DNA of 64,000 nt from Neodontobutis hainanensis (lineage: Eukaryota; Chordata; Actinopteri; Gobiiformes; Odontobutidae), in contig JALDNG010002938.1 of NCBI GenBank assembly GCA_024349245.1, forward strand, positions 88,447 to 152,446, written 5' to 3'. The notes beneath the pieces were generated by a model. That model saw only the letters and a list, made by a program, of their open reading frames with translations. It made no database searches and was not told where the DNA came from. This document shows, in pieces, positions 1 to 11,400 of the stretch; positions within the stretch are counted from its first letter, which is position 1; each line of letters opens with the position of its first letter. The translations under genes and the position numbers were made by a program.

Positions 1-120
1 CCTCTGCTCTTCATCCTCATCCTTCAGATGCTCTAAGCATTCTGGGTAATCTGTGCTCAGAACCTTGTGGAGCTTCTTCAGCTCCTTCTTGACAAAAGTG
101 CAAATGTTCTCCTCCAGAAG
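1..120 (-). CDS. NLR unit N0, exon E5 (helical N-terminal exon), partial
   Basis: Last-known exon of an NLR gene that continues left of the window. On the minus strand it opens after the acceptor tatctgctcag with LLEENICTFVKKELKKL, the exon that precedes FISNA-NACHT in fish NLRC3-like proteins. It matches exon E5 of unit A (21,704-21,908) almost base for base until the window edge cuts it. The residues are charged and helix-rich. No stop or frameshift is visible in the part present. The rest of this gene (NACHT, LRR, SPRY) would lie outside the window. Confidence 0.75.
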
Positions 121-225
121 CTGAGCAGATACATTATAAACAACACAAATGCAGTCAGTGTTCAGATCTGTGTAAAACAAGTTCTCTTTCATTTATACAT
201 TTCCAAACTTTAGTGAATGACAGAC

Positions 226-292
226 CATAAATATGGAGTCCAGCTGTGTCTGATGTTGATCACTGATGACCTCTGACCCCTGCTGCTTCACT
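226..292 (-). CDS. NLR unit N0, exon E4
   Basis: A 67-base exon with an acceptor (tcatcaacag) and a GT donor, encoding VKQQGSEVISDQHQTQ then LDSIFM, the linker exon that joins E5 in phase. The same exon occurs in unit A at 22,014-22,080 and, shortened to 46 bases, twice in unit C. It has no known function beyond linking the N-terminal repeat exons to the helical exon. Confidence 0.65.
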
Positions 293-299
293 CTGTTGA

Positions 300-1014
300 T
301 GAGGACACAACAAAGACTAGGAATCTAGCGATGTCAAAAATGTTATATTACATATCATACAGATAGATTTTAATCATTTGGCTAGAACCAGGAAGCAAAA
401 ATATAGGTCAAATTCTCTGTGAGCAGAGAACAAGAAGTCATGACCACATTTTGAGTCACATAGAGACACAGACACAAGGGCATACAGAGTGCACTGAATT
501 CATGACACAGTTCACAGAGGACAGGGACACACAGAGGTCACAGAGTGTACACAATTTGTTGTAGAGCGCATGTGTGTTGACATCATGACTATATCCTGTC
601 CAGAACACACGAAAGGATGCTTGAAACTCAAGCAAACTCGACATCGCTGATCTTTTTCATTCAAGGGCAATCCTGTATCAAAGAACAGCATAAACCCCAC
701 TCTTTGTTCCTCCCAGGGTTCACCACAAGGGGTTAAACATGGAAGCAGCGTAATTAAAAATCTCACTGTCTCTACTTTCAGTCCACACCAAGTTTTGTGC
801 TTGAGTTAAGGTTTTGTGTTCTGTCTCGAGTTAAGGTTTTTGTTTTGTCAGTGAGTCTGATTTTTAAAATCAGACCTCAAACAGGTAGGGTCTGCAACTC
901 GTGAACCTATGAGCAAAGCTATGTGAACCTCTTAGAATTTCATACTTTCTCAAAGAACTTGACCTTCATTTAAGTCGAAGGTATTGACAAACGTGTTTAA
1001 AATAACTACACAAA
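300..1014. other. Intronic stretch with no recognised gene
   Basis: Compared with unit A, this segment takes the place of the third NLR exon and its donor side. It holds no convincing coding sequence. A 10-bp perfect palindrome (GTCTGATTTT with one base between the arms) lies at 855-875. The words following it (AAAATCAGACCTCAAAC) recur at about 5,654-5,670. It may be part of an unclassified repeat. Confidence 0.4.
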
Positions 1015-1033
1015 GTGTTTTTTCTGGTGGATC
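1015..1033 (-). pseudogene. Remnant of NLR exon E3 in unit N0
   Basis: The acceptor side of exon E3 is still recognisable (ataaaccag followed by GATCCACCAGAAA, compare GATGTACCAGAAA in unit A). Homology ends after about 15 bases and the frame then meets a TAG stop within about nine codons. The SDxS repeat motif that should follow is missing. Spliced as in unit A, N0 could not read through this exon. Confidence 0.5.
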
Positions 1034-1364
1034 CTGGTTTATAGATAAGATAAGATGTGCAAATAAGTTGTGAATTAAAATATGGGTTCATTGTATTCAT
1101 ATTTCTCTTTATGACAAACATTCACAAGATTTACTTTTGAAATTAAATCCACGTGAGTCTTTTTTACTGAAAGTGATTTTAACGCCTTAATAACTGCCTA
1201 TAAACAAGTCGCGTCAGAGTATTTCTTACATTTTTACATGCTGTTGTGCCATTTTTGGGAGTATTCTAACATTCTATACTTCTATTCAATCCTAAATCCC
1301 ATATTTTGAAATATCCGTAAAGTGAGTTTATATAAAAAAATTACAATACACCAGAAAAACAAAA

Positions 1365-1371
<7 letters not shown>

Positions 1372-1443
<72 letters not shown>
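1372..1443. repeat. (TA)n microsatellite
   Basis: About 35 uninterrupted TA dinucleotides, preceded by TGTG. It lies at the edge of an unclassified interspersed repeat. Confidence 0.95.
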
Positions 1444-1444
<1 letters not shown>

Positions 1445-1448
<4 letters not shown>

Positions 1449-2320
1449 CAAAATGGCTGCCTTCTGTGTGTGATAGGGTGTGGTCCCCATTGGCTTTTAT
1501 GTTCATAAGCCCATGCTGGATGTGTGTACCAAGTTTCATTTGCCTACAACAAACTAAAATTTTTCCTTCCCATTGACTTTTTCCACATATTTGCGCCATT
1601 GGCAACACATTTATAGATAGGGGGTGGTTGTCATTGGCTCTTATGTTTGTCATGACATAAGTGATGTGTGTACCAAATTCATGTCTCTATGACAAACTAA
1701 ATTCTTGGGTCCCATTATATGTTTGTAGGGGGCGCTAGAGGGCCATTTCTAAAGCAAACCCTTTTATTTACATATCTTTGTGTTCAGGTCGTGAATGTGC
1801 ACAAACGCCTTTTTGGGTCCAACTTGATCCGAGAAGGCGTTTGAGAGTTAAGGAATAAATTATTACCACAAAAATGGCCGCCTGGTTACAGGCTTGCCAC
1901 ACCCACACCCGATAAGATATCAAAACAAAATGACAGTTTTGTTGGCACATGTGTCTAGATGATACTCACCAAATTTGGGGCCATTTAGACAAAAACACAA
2001 TGAGTTGAATCTTTTGGCGTAAGGGGTGCAATTTAGGTGGTCTTTCACCCCACATGGTGGACTTCCTGTTGAGTTTAGGGTGTGGCTGTCATAGACTTTT
2101 CTGTTTGCCCTGAGGTGTCCTATAAATGTACCAAGTTTTGTACTTTCACTTTCCATAGGCCCAATGTATTTTGACTTTTCTAGGGGTCGCCATTGAGTCA
2201 TTCTTCATATTTTTATTTCGGGGACTTCAAATACATACATTTTTGCCGACCTTGAACTTTGAGCCCAATAAAAATGACTTTTCGCATATTCACTGGGTCA
2301 AATTGACGATTATTTCGAGA
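1445..2320. repeat. Unclassified interspersed repeat with internal repetition
   Basis: The phrases 'gtgtgtaccaagtttcat...acaaact' and 'ggggtggttgtcattggcttttatg' recur in diverged form at about 1,480, 1,620 and 2,080, with 'gggggcgctagagggccat' near 1,728. This style is familiar from dispersed teleost repeats, but I cannot assign a family. No protein domain is visible. Confidence 0.5.
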
Positions 2321-2321
2321 A

Positions 2322-2374
2322 AAAATAAATAAATAAAATAAAATAAAATAAATAAATAAATAAATAAATAAAAT
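2322..2374. repeat. A/T-rich (AAATA)n/(AAAT)n simple repeat
   Basis: A run of AAATA and AAAT units at the end of the interspersed repeat, followed by a short palindromic tail (gcccttccggttatcaccggctagggc). Confidence 0.8.
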
Positions 2375-2653
2375 AACAAGCAAAAACAGTAGGCCCTTCC
2401 GGTTATCACCGGCTAGGGCCTATATCAAATATACTTTCAACACAACACACATGAAGTTACACGTATTATTAGACGACACGACGAGAACAATAAAACAATG
2501 ATGCGCATCTGGCACTACTTCTCTCTACCTCAAACTCAAAACATGTCATGAAATATATACTTACATGTCATAGAAGGGATCTATTCCTTCAGTGAAGTGG
2601 ACTTATTCATAAATATTGGCACTATCCGGGTCAGAAGAAGTAATAAAAAAAAC

Positions 2654-3380
2654 TAGAGATGCTCTGATCAGCATATTTGGGGCCGATCACCGATTACCGA
2701 TCACCAAAATCATGATCTGACGATTGCCGATCACTGACGATCACAGAATGGCAGGGGAATGAGAATCTTATCTATAATCATTCAGTGTGCTTTCTTGACA
2801 CATTTGTGCTCACATTCTACTGTATTTTATTATGATGTAGCCGAATGTCCCAATGAAGCTCTTCTCATTTCTCATCTCAATCAAGTAATTACCACACGAG
2901 AAGAATGGAAATCAAAACGGCTGTGTTGCGAGCTGCGGCTCGCAAAGTTGCCGCACATGCGCGATTCATTTTCAGTCTGGACCTGGAGGGGTGAATAACT
3001 CCTGCTCTGACTGCAGCTGGGAGGGGCTGCTGCACCTCTGAGTGCTTTGGGATGGGGGCGGGGCCAGCGGCAGCACCCGCTGCTCATTGAGAAGAGGAAG
3101 AACGATGTGTGCTTTCACTTCAGAGAGTCTCCAATAACTCCAGAAAAGTTGTTAGATTTGTCGCTAGTCGCATTTTTGAAAATGTGTCGCTAGAGGGTCT
3201 GAATACTCACTAAATATAACGACAAAGGCGCTAAGTTGGCAACACTGCATGCACGTGTGAAAAATTTTTACTTCACTCGATCGCCTTTTTTGATCGGCGC
3301 TTTTGGGGTTCGCCGATCAAGCTATTTTTAGTCAATATCAGCCGATCATGATCGGTGGCCGATCAATCGGAGCATCACTA
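2654..3380. mobile_element. Non-autonomous hAT-like DNA transposon
   Basis: The left end reads TAGAGATGCTCTGATC and the right end, read from the other strand, TAGTGATGCTCCGATTGATC, which form imperfect terminal inverted repeats. GATCGG/CCGATC words are concentrated in both ends, a pattern typical of fish hAT (Charlie-like) elements. The interior holds no transposase. Flanks are A-runs, so a target-site duplication cannot be read with certainty. Confidence 0.6.
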
Positions 3381-3394
3381 AAAAAAAAAAAAAA

Positions 3395-4026
3395 ACTTCA
3401 TCATCAGATGCAGTTACCAGATTCGGCCAAGGGGTAGTGCCAATTGCACTGGGTTTTCACGGATCCATAATTTTAATTTAATCCGGGATGGCGTGAGGAG
3501 TTAGTGCAACGTGTGAGGAATATGTGTGATTTTTGTTTTTGTAAACTAGTGAGATATAGAATGAAAAGTGCCAGAAATCTGCTGTGTAGTAAATATTGTG
3601 AGCCAACAGAAAGGTTTTCGCAGCAAAACCAGAAGCCGTTGTGGGAAATTAGGTAACTTCCTGTTCTGTTTCCACGACCAGCAGTTATATAATAGTTTAT
3701 GCTCACAACATGTGGATGTATAATTCTTACGTAGGAAGTGCTGCGAGTGCAACGAGAGTTATAGAAGCTGTGGTTCGTATGTTATAATGATTTTACTGTG
3801 AGTGTTTTTTGGTAGACATTTGCAAACCCCTCAGAGAAACAAAACAGAAAGTATAACTTCTCTAAAAATATTGCTCTCTCATTCTGTTGAAAATCTACAG
3901 GCATCTAAAAATAGATATGCAAATTTGATTGTGGGTGCTCCATGTTTCTCTGATTCTATGAAGTCACAGAGCTGTAAAATTAAATACTTTTAACAATAAA
4001 TGTAAATTGTTTTATAGACTTACCCA
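3395..4026. other. No recognised feature
   Basis: Moderately AT-rich sequence with no coding similarity that I recognise. Together with 2,375-2,653 it may be one unclassified repeat into which the hAT-like element inserted. Confidence 0.4.
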
Positions 4027-4290
4027 GCCCTAAGAAAGTAAGTAAGTAAATTTTATTTATATAGCACCTTTCATATATATAAATCACAAAGTGCTTTACA
4101 AAGTGCAACAATTTAAAAAATATAATAAAACTATGATAAATTTAAATTAACACCACAAAATAGTAAAGCATAAAAGCCCAATCAACTAAAAGCTTGTTTA
4201 AATAAGTGTCTTCAGCTGCTTTTTAAAACAATCAACAGAAACATCCACTCGCAGTGACAGGGGCAGGACGTCCCAGAGCCTAAGGGCGAC
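4027..4290. repeat. Interspersed repeat ('tttatatagcacctttcat' type)
   Basis: Starts with (TAAG)n and ATTTTATTTATATAGCACC, then AAAGTGCTTTACAAAGTGC, ending in 'gtgacaggggcaggacgtcccagagcctaagggc'. This is a common non-coding teleost repeat theme; the class is uncertain. Confidence 0.5.
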
Positions 4291-4666
4291 TACTTGAAAA
4301 AACTAAACTCCAACCATTATCCTGACGTTACTCTAGGATCTGTGATGAATATATGAATTCATTCTAATAAAAACTTTCAAAGACCTATTCAAGGACATGT
4401 TCTAAAGACTTGTTGAGCTCCAGTTTGTAATGACTCTGTTGTTTGTGTCAAACCAAAGGAAGAGAATGGTTCATATCGACCAGTCTTTCATTAAACTTGG
4501 ACCACAAACTGTTTACAGCAATTACAGCCCATCAATTATCAGAAATGATTTAATGTTGGACAAATACAGATCAGATTGTGTTTATACCTGGAGCAGGGCC
4601 TGTGTTCAGATCAGTTCTGGAAATGACCCCCCCTCATAGTTGTTCTTCTAAAGTGTTCTTACTTAC

Positions 4667-4753
4667 TGTGGACCACGTTCTGTTTTAAAATCAATATATC
4701 GTCCCATGGAGGCATCACTTTTAAAGGAGACTTGGCTGGGCCCAGGAGCAGGT
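4667..4753 (-). CDS. NLR unit N0, exon E2 (SDxS repeat exon)
   Basis: An 87-base exon bounded by acceptor tttatccacag and donor GTAAGT. In phase with E1 it encodes PAPGPSQVSFKSDASMG followed by RYIDFKTERGPQ, the short 'SxVSxKSDxSM' unit seen in tandem at the N terminus of fish NLRC3-like proteins. Equivalents are at 22,772-22,858 (A), 58,275-58,358 and 61,111-61,194 (C). Confidence 0.7.
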
Positions 4754-4837
4754 CTGTGGATAAAGATGGTGCAGTGGTTTTAGTGCTGACCTCTGACCTG
4801 GAGAGCAGTGGTGGACCGTTAGAGATCCTCATCTCAC

Positions 4838-4923
4838 CTCTGAGCTTTGGGGGGGTCAGTGGTTTTAGAGGGAGGGGCTCCGTCCTCTCTGTGCTCACTC
4901 TGATCCATGTTCAGTCCAGAGCC
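4838..4923 (-). CDS. NLR unit N0, first coding exon E1
   Basis: Begins 15 bases after an acceptor (tcattttgtag) with ATG at 4,908. Encodes MDQSEHREDGAPPSKTT and a few more residues before a GTGAGA donor at 4,837. The start is chosen because the same acceptor-ATG-donor arrangement occurs in four places (also 22,936, 58,426 and 61,279). The acceptor just before ATG implies a non-coding first exon further upstream. A block at 4,311-4,440 beyond E2 matches unit A at 22,585-22,730. Confidence 0.7.
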
Positions 4924-4982
4924 CTACAAAATGACACAAAGTGAACAAACTGTAAAGGACACTCATTAATCCTTTCCTCTGT

Positions 4983-5001
4983 CCTACACTGCCCCCTACA
5001 G
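4983..5001 (-). promoter_or_regulatory. CTCF-like site upstream of N0
   Basis: Minus strand CTGTAGGGGGCAGTGTAGG fits the vertebrate CTCF core (AGGGGGCAG). Similar sites lie at 32,421 and 63,695, each in NLR 5'-flanking sequence. This is a motif match only. Confidence 0.35.
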
Positions 5002-5029
5002 ACACAGACCAGTCACTGCAGCTCAACAC

Positions 5030-6160
5030 TAAACTAAACCAGAACTAAACTCAAAGCAAGTTTAATCTGATCCATGCTCAGAGCAGCTCTGACTCACAGT
5101 CCACACAGAGCAGCTCCAGTCTCCTCAGGAATTCTATAGATATGAACAATTTAATATCACCTAAGATGAAATATGAGGCCAAACCTGCGTTGAAAAAACA
5201 CACACACAGACATATGTATCGGCTGAGGGTTTGTCTTGGCTATCTATCTGCTTTTATCTTTCCCAAACATAAATGTCTGAACAAGCTCCGAGTCAGGAAA
5301 CATGGCTTTGAAAACCTCCTCCATCCCGTCATTTGACCTGTATGAACAGGGGCGGAAATCCGTATTTTATTATATATACAATTCATATAAAATAAAACAT
5401 AAAAGTGGAAAAAAGGGTGTGCATGGTGCCACTAGATTAGATCTGTTTGTTTAAAGTGGTTTGGAGAAATTACATTTGTTTATCTTGAAGCTATTGAATG
5501 TATTTTACAAACTTCGTTCCCTGTGATCGTCAGTTATTGACGGTCCCTAAGTGTCAGCTCGTGCTAAGGGCGGAGCTTCAGCGCGAGTCTTCCGCAGCCA
5601 TGACGCAGTAATCGGACACGGACAAGGGAAGCTCGCGGTTAGGTGTAAAAACGAAAATCAGACCTCAAACTAACTTCTCCGCGGTGTCCACTGTCCCGGT
5701 CTCCGCGGGTCTGTCCTGCAGCGCTTCAGCTCATACTCAGTGCTCGCTGCGCGCCTCGAAGTGTGCGCCTGACTCCGGCCCAGATGCGGAAGAGACGCAG
5801 CGAAAACAGTGGAACATTAATAAACAGTATACTCGTAGACATTTCCCGTTACATAACATACATAATATATTTAAGACGTATGATCAATCAATATTTAAGA
5901 CATTAAAAGGACTCCTGTTCTCTCACTGAAAGGACCAACAATAAACAATAAGACACGCCCTCAGATAAAACTCAATATAGGCTACGTCTTTATTACTGTC
6001 AGGGTTAAAACCATGTTTGAAACAATGATGATCACTGATGATGGTTTTAAAGCAGCTCAGATTCTCCATTTTGTGTTTTATCAAAGTCAGACGTCATGTC
6101 TGTCTTTATCAGGGCTTTGTTTCCTGTTGTTCGTTCTTAACGTTCTTTGGCTTAATATAC
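5030..6160. promoter_or_regulatory. 5' flank of N0, partly CpG-rich
   Basis: Blocks at 5,040-5,130 and 5,925-6,080 ('gagcagctctgactcacagtccaca', 'ttttaaagcagctcag') recur, joined more tightly, at 34,660-34,970, so this is shared NLR-locus flank. Between them, 5,540-5,800 is GC- and CpG-rich (gcgcgagtc, ccgcggtgtcc, gctgcgcgcctcg), compatible with a promoter. No coding sequence is supported. Confidence 0.4.
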
Positions 6161-6414
6161 ACTGTTAAATACATTAGTTTATATTTTAATAGTTTTATAT
6201 AAAGATAAATTTAGAAAGCTACCAAAGAGAAACCTCACCACTTGATCACTGACGCAAAGAGTTTGTTGCAGTGGCTTTTCTTCCTCAAATCCTCCCCATG
6301 TTCCTCTTCTCTATCCAGCTGAACCCGGATGTGGCTTCGTCTCATTTCATGCGTCCGCAGCTTAAGGCGAAGAAAGGCTGCATTTTAAGTCAAACGATTC
6401 ATGGATGAGACCAG

Positions 6415-6735
6415 ACTCTCGTCCAAAGTAAAGATCTCGTCTTGAACGTATTTTCTCAATAAAACTACTTTATTCTTCTTCAAAACCTGTTTTTAACACT
6501 CCACTGACTGTTAAGTTTGAAATAAGACGAATCCATCTCATTAAGTTTATTTAAATAATGTGTTTTCTTTATTTGATAAAAGCCTAGAATAGAATAAAAT
6601 AAATAAAAGGTGTGGGAGGGGGAAAGGGGGGCAGTGACGTATCAGCGCTCAGGTCCAATCAGCTGTCACTGCTCAGGACAGGACTTCATTTCCCATCATG
6701 CACTTAGACCTTGTAGTTAAACCACAGAACACACA
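6415..6735 (+). repeat. Left copy of an inverted dispersed repeat
   Basis: Contains 'ctcaataaaacta', 'cttcaaaacctg', 'ataaaagcctag', 'aaaggtgtggg' and 'caggtccaatcagctgtcactgctca'. The reverse complement of 13,150-13,570 carries the same words in the same order with perhaps 75-80% identity. It ends in 'ttcatttcccatcatgca'. Confidence 0.6.
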
Positions 6736-8390
6736 GTACAATAACAGCATCAGACCATAAAGAGGTCCACAAAACAAGACAGAAAATATCAAAAAAAAAC
6801 TATTACATGTCCGATGATATTTTCAGACCACAAGCACTTTTTAAAAATCTCAGTGATGCGTAAAACTGTTTGAATTAGTTTATAAAATGTTTAAAGCAGA
6901 GGAGAGAGTCTCTTCATTTACAACAATGTATAATATTTATTAAAGTAGGAAAACAATATTCACAGTATGATTTTTAATTATTTAAGTCATCAACATAAAA
7001 CAGAACATGATGGACGTTAAATACAGGGATATTTGACATTTATAAAGTCTCTAACATCACCAGAACCTGCTTTAAATAGAACAAGTAAATAATAAATGTT
7101 CTCGGGATTCATCAATAAAGTCATAAAAAGCACAAGCCTTGTCAAATATAAACAAATTGTGAAGAAAACTGGAAACTTGATAAATGTTATGAGAAATTTT
7201 GAAATGTGTTTCTTTGACTTTAGGTGGAATTGGTCATTTAACATATAACATAACAGAATGGTCCGCAGGACATTGTTTTATTATAATCATGGAACAGTTT
7301 AGATTGAAATGCATCCATAGCAACTCTGTTTTTTTTATTTTTGGACTATTTTATGATTACCATTTGATAAATTGGGCAGAACTGGAGTAAGTCAAGAGCT
7401 GGAAAAAGCAAAAGAGTTTTTAACCACTTCATTGTAAATGAGCCTATCTTCAAAATCAGATCTAAGGCTTTTACACCTCTATTTTATATTCTTTAACTAT
7501 CTGGGACCTTTTTAAATAATGTGTTTTATTTCATCATAAAACTGAAAAATAACTGAGTAGGCCTTTCTAATATACTGTCAGAAAAAAACAGGCAAGAATA
7601 TATTAAACACACCTTCAGCTTTAACTTTAAATTTAAACCATTCACATTTATTTAATGAATAATCTAAAGACGTCACCTCAAAAATCAGACTTTTGTGCAG
7701 ATATTAAAAAACATCTGCACAAAAGTCTTTGTTAACAAAAGATTTCTATGGAATTTCCAAATTATGTTTTGAGGTCATTTGTTATTATTTATGGTGAGAA
7801 TCAGAGTTACTGAGCAATGTTCTGTCAGAGAAGATGCTGACCTTTCACATTTAAACCAGGTTATTGAAAATGTCATCAGAAGAGTGGTGGTGCCCTCCAG
7901 AGGGAAGACGGTCACTTCTTCAGCTGAATATGTCACCTTCCACTGGTTAATCTTTATGCATAGGTCAGGATAAAATAGTTTGTTCAGGACTTTGCTTTTA
8001 TAACCATGTACACATGCCAAGATACATTTAACAACGTCAACTTCCACAATCACCATTAACCAAAGACTGTTTGTATCACCTTTATGGTCAACAACTGATC
8101 CTTGAAACCTATAAAACAAAATCAAAACCCCAGATTAATACGATGGTCCACCTTCTCCCCACCTTCTCTTCTTTACAAAAAAAAGGTTGGCTTAATGTTA
8201 TTTTTCAGTCCCCTTACATTGAATGTTAATACAGATTTATGAGAGCTTTCCTCTTGAGACATAAAAGAGCTGCAATAATTCAGTCAGTTGTGGTCATTAA
8301 AAGGACAAGAGTTTTTGAATAAAATACATTAGATTTTTATATTAATACTTGTATCTCTAAAATCCATTATCAGTGAATTTAGGATTTTTT
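6736..8390. other. No gene recognised
   Basis: AT-rich non-coding sequence between the left inverted-repeat copy and the minisatellite. Reading frames are short and show no family resemblance. The only distinct structure is the hairpin at 7,687-7,728. Confidence 0.5.
7687..7728. repeat. Perfect 16-bp inverted repeat (hairpin)
   Basis: AGACTTTTGTGCAGAT (7,687-7,702) and its exact reverse complement (7,713-7,728), separated by a 10-base loop. It could be the core of a small MITE, a recent fold-back, or chance in AT-rich DNA. No transcript context is visible. Confidence 0.9.
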
Positions 8391-8469
8391 TTAACACTGG
8401 AGTCACGTGACTATCCGCGACAGAAAAACAGCCCTCTAGTGTCCGAAGCCAATCAATACTTTAGTGCAC

Positions 8470-11400
8470 TATACAGTCCTCTTCATAGTCCTCTTCATAG
8501 TCCTCTATATAGTCCTCTATATAGTCCTCTTCATAGTCCTCTATACAGTCCTCTTCATAGTCCTCTTCATAGTCCTCTTCATAGTCCTCTATATAGTCCT
8601 CTATACAATCCTCTTCATAGTCCTCTTCACAGTCCTCTATACAGTCCTCTTCATAGTCCTCTTCACAGTCCTCTATACAGTCGCCTTCATAGTCCTCTAT
8701 ATAGTCCTCTTCATAGTCCTCTATACAGTCCTCTTCATAGTCCTCTATACAGTCCTCTTCATAGTCCTCTATACATTCCTCTATACAGTCCTCTTCATAG
8801 TCCTCTTCATAGTCCTCTATACAGTCCTCTTCATAGTCCTCTATACAGTCCTCTTCATAGTCCTCTATACAGTCCTCTATACAGTCCTCTATACAGTCCT
8901 CTTCATAGTCCTCTTCATAGTCCTCTTCATAGTCCTCTATACAGTCCTCTATACAGTCCTCTTCATAGTCCTCTATACAGTCCTCTTCATAGTCCTCTAT
9001 ACAGTCCTCTTCATAGTCCTCTATACAGTCCTCTTCATAGTCCTCTTCATAGTCCTCTATACAGTCCTCTTCATAGTCCTCGTTATAGTCCTCTAAACAA
9101 TCCTCTATACAGTCCTCTTCATAGTCCTCTATACAGTCCTCTTTATAGTCCTCTATACAGTCCTCTTCATAGTCCTCTATACATTCCTCTTCATAGTCCT
9201 CTTCATAGTCCTCTATACAGTCCTCTATACAGTCCTCTTCATAGTCCTCTATACAGTCCTCTTCATAGTCCTCTTCATAGTCCTCTATACAGTCCTCTTC
9301 ATAGTCCTATACAGTCCTCTTCATAGTCCTCTATACAGTCCTCTTTACAGTCCTCTTCATAGTCCTTTTCATAGTCCTCTAAACAATCCTCTATACAGTC
9401 CTCTTCATAGTCCTCTATACAGTCCTCTTCATAGTCCTCTATACAGTCCTCTATACAGTCCTCTTCATAGTCCTCTTCATAGTCCTCTAAACAATCCTCT
9501 ATACAGTCCTCTTCATAGTCCTCTATACAGTCCTCTTCATAGTCCTCTATACAGTCCTCTTCATAGTCCTCTATACAGTCCTCTCCATAGTCCTCTTCAT
9601 AGTCCTTTATATAGTCCTCTATACAGTCCTCTTCATAGTCCCTTTATTTAGTCCTCTTCATAGTCCTCTTCATAGTCCTCTATACAGTCCTCTTCATAGT
9701 CCTCTATACAGTCCTCTATACAGTCCTCTTCATAGTCCTCTATACAGTCCTCTATACAGTCCTCTTTATAGTTCTCTATACAGTCCTCTTCATAGTCCTC
9801 TATACAGTCCTCTTCATAGTCCTCTTCATAGTACTCTTTATAGTCCTCTATACAGTCCTCTTCATAGTCCTCTATACAGTCCTCTATACAGTCCTCTATA
9901 CAGTCCTCTTCATAGTCCTCTATATAGTCCTCTATACAGTCCTCTTTATAGTCCTCTATACAGTCCTCTATACAGTCCTCTTCATAGTCCTCTATATAGT
10001 CCTCTATACAGTCCTCTTTATAGTCCTCTATACAGTCCTCTTCATAGTCCTCTATACAGTCCTCTTCATAGTCCTCTTCATAGTCCTCTATACAGTCCTC
10101 TTTAATGTCCTCTATACATTCCTCTTCATAGTCCTCTATACAGTCCTCTTCATAGTCCTCTTCATAGTCCTCTTCATAGTCCTCTATACAGTCCTCTATA
10201 CAGTCCTCTTCATAGTCCTCTATACAGTCCTCTATACAGTCCTCTTCATAGTCCTCTATACAGTCCTCTTCATAGTCCTCTTCATAGTCCTCTATACAGT
10301 CCTCTTCATAGTCCTCTATACAGTCCTCTTCATAGTCCTCTTCATTGTCCTCTATATAGTCCTCTTCATAGTCCTCTATACAGTCCTCTTCATAGTCCTC
10401 TTCATAGTCCTCTTCATAGTCCTCTATACAGTCCTCTTCATAGTCCTCTTCATAGTCCTCTTCATAGTCCTCTATACAGTCCTCTTCATAGTCCTCTTCA
10501 TAGTCCTCTATACAGTCCTCTTCATAGTCCTCTATACAGTCCTCTTCATAGTCCTCTTCATAGTCCTCTATGCAGTCCTCTTCATAGTCCTCTTCACAGT
10601 CCTCTATACAGTCCTCTTCATGATCCTCTTCATAGTCCTCTTCATAGTCCTCTATACAGTCCTCTTCATAGTCCTCTTCACAGTCCTCTATACAGTCCTC
10701 TTCATAGTCCTCTATACAGTCCTCTTCATAGTCCTCTATACAGTCCTCTTCATAGTCCTCTTCATAGTCCTCTATACAGTCCTCTTCATAGTCCTCTTCA
10801 TAGTCCTCTATACAGTCCTCTTCATAGTCCTCTTCACAGTCCTCTATACAGTCCTCTTCATAGTCCTCTTCACAGTTCTCTTCATAGTCCTCTTCATAGT
10901 CCTCTTCATAGTCCTCTTCATAGTCCTCTTCATAGTCCTCTTCATAGTCCTCTATACAGTCCTCTTCATAGTCCTCTTCATAGTCCTCTATACAGTCCTC
11001 TTCATAGTCCTCTTCATACTCCTCTATACAGTCCTCTTCATAGTCCTCTATACAGTCCTCTTCATAGTCCTCTTTATAGTCCTCTTCATAGTCCTCTATA
11101 CAGTCCTCTATACAGTCCTCTTCATAGTCCTCTTCATAGTCCTCTATACAGTCCTCTTCATAGTCCTCTATACAGTCCTCTTCATAGTCCTCTATACAGT
11201 CCTCTTTATAGTCCTCTATACAGTCCTCTTCATAGTCCTCTATACAGTCCTCTTCATAGTCCTCTAAACAATCCTCTATACAGTCCTCTTCATAGTCCTC
11301 TAAACAATCCTCTTCATAGTCCTCTATACAGTCCTCTTCATAGTCCTTTATAGTCCTCTTCATAATCCTCTATACAGTCCTCTTCATAGTCCTCTTTATA

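Noticed and set aside
1322..1576. Reading frames on both strands through the (TA)n tract
   Set aside because: The run of IY codons comes from the microsatellite; the flanks are an interspersed repeat.
5684..5929. 81-codon plus-strand frame in the GC-rich region
   Set aside because: No recognisable domain or splice context. The CpG-rich composition fits a promoter better than a gene.
8373..9326. Plus-strand PLHS/PLYS frame of 317 codons and overlapping hydrophobic LFIV/LYTV frames
   Set aside because: Same reason: products of the repeat period. The overlapping frames exclude each other as evidence of selection.
9648..11363. 571-codon acidic reading frame on the minus strand
   Set aside because: It lies wholly in the 12-bp minisatellite and consists only of DYEE/DCIE units. 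A 12-bp period without a stop keeps the frame open automatically; there is no unique sequence, splice signal or promoter.
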